From SFTJ01 sp045613305 (GTDB lineage Bacteria > Bacteroidota > Bacteroidia > Bacteroidales > Muribaculaceae): 14,123 nt of DNA. The position numbers were made by a program, and so were the translations under genes. The stretch lies in the NCBI GenBank assembly GCA_045613305.1, contig JAZLAU010000033.1, forward strand, positions 1-14,123, given 5' to 3'. How positions within the stretch are numbered: the stretch's first letter is position 1; each line of letters begins with the position of its first letter. Of the stretch, positions 13,959 through 14,123 are shown piece by piece. Below the pieces are notes generated by a model. That model did not search any database and had not been told where the DNA came from. It worked only from the letters and a program-made list of their open reading frames with translations.

Positions 13959-14123
13959 TTTCGGGGAAAACCCTGGGGCATAAAAACAAAGACAGAGGTC
14001 ATTGAAATACTTGCAACCTAAGAAAGACGAAGTAGTACAAAGGAACAATAGAGACAAGGTAAAAAATGTCATAAAAGAAGTTTCCGTCAAGATATTGCTT
14101 TGAGTAAAGACGACAGGTAAAGA
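13959..14123 (+). other. Non-coding leader, probably rrn 16S upstream leader (continues past window)
   Basis: This stretch has no credible reading frame on the + strand. The segment GGTCATTGAAATACTTGCAA (13998-14017) resembles my recollection of boxA-like sequence in Bacteroidota rRNA leaders. With the stable-RNA-type promoter upstream, I infer that a 16S rRNA gene starts beyond base 14123. The start of 16S itself (AGAGTTTGATC-type) is not in the window, so this remains an inference. Other untranslated leaders are possible. Confidence 0.55.

Overview
The window looks like a chromosomal segment from the phylum Bacteroidota, order Bacteroidales. Six of seven likely transcription units carry the Bacteroidota-type -7 element TAnnTTTG with no convincing sigma70-type -10/-35 pair, and the seventh (rrn) carries it too. 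Coding is AT-biased, Shine-Dalgarno sequences are mostly absent, and the protein families (PqqL-size M16 protease, PNGase F-like protein, glycine-rich RsuA/RluB-type pseudouridine synthase) fit that group. I cannot assign a genus.

Layout: (1) 1-3021: a short upstream region, a promoter, and a secreted two-domain M16 zinc metalloprotease on the + strand. A perfect 14-bp hairpin follows and is shared with the convergent operon. (2) 7512-3100 on the - strand: a class III metal-chelate ABC importer (lipoprotein binding protein, permease, ATPase) whose genes overlap by one base (TAATG), followed 13 nt later by a gene of unknown function. Its leader is too short for a riboswitch. A perfect inverted repeat overlaps the promoter. 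(3) 8933-7571 on the - strand: a monocistronic secreted PNGase F-like protein with its own terminator. (4) 9204-9050 on the - strand: tRNA-Val(UAC) with promoter and terminator. (5) + strand from 9260: purB with a terminator; a pseudouridine synthase with an in-frame Gly/Tyr/Asn/Arg/Gln minisatellite; and asnS. (6) 13768-14123: asnS terminator, AT-rich tract, a consensus promoter, and a non-coding leader that I infer belongs to a ribosomal RNA operon whose 16S gene lies beyond the window edge.

The functions are mostly housekeeping: purine synthesis, tRNA charging, rRNA modification, and stable RNA. The accessory content is nutrient capture: an importer probably for siderophore, heme or cobalamin, a periplasmic protease, and a glycoprotein-acting candidate.

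I see no phage, insertion sequence, CRISPR array or defence system. The items most worth a second look are a 15-nt sequence identical between the tRNA-Val and rrn promoters, the coding minisatellite, the PNGase F-like protein with an altered active-site acid, the ATPase with no Q-loop glutamine and an extra C-terminal domain, and the candidate operator on the importer promoter.
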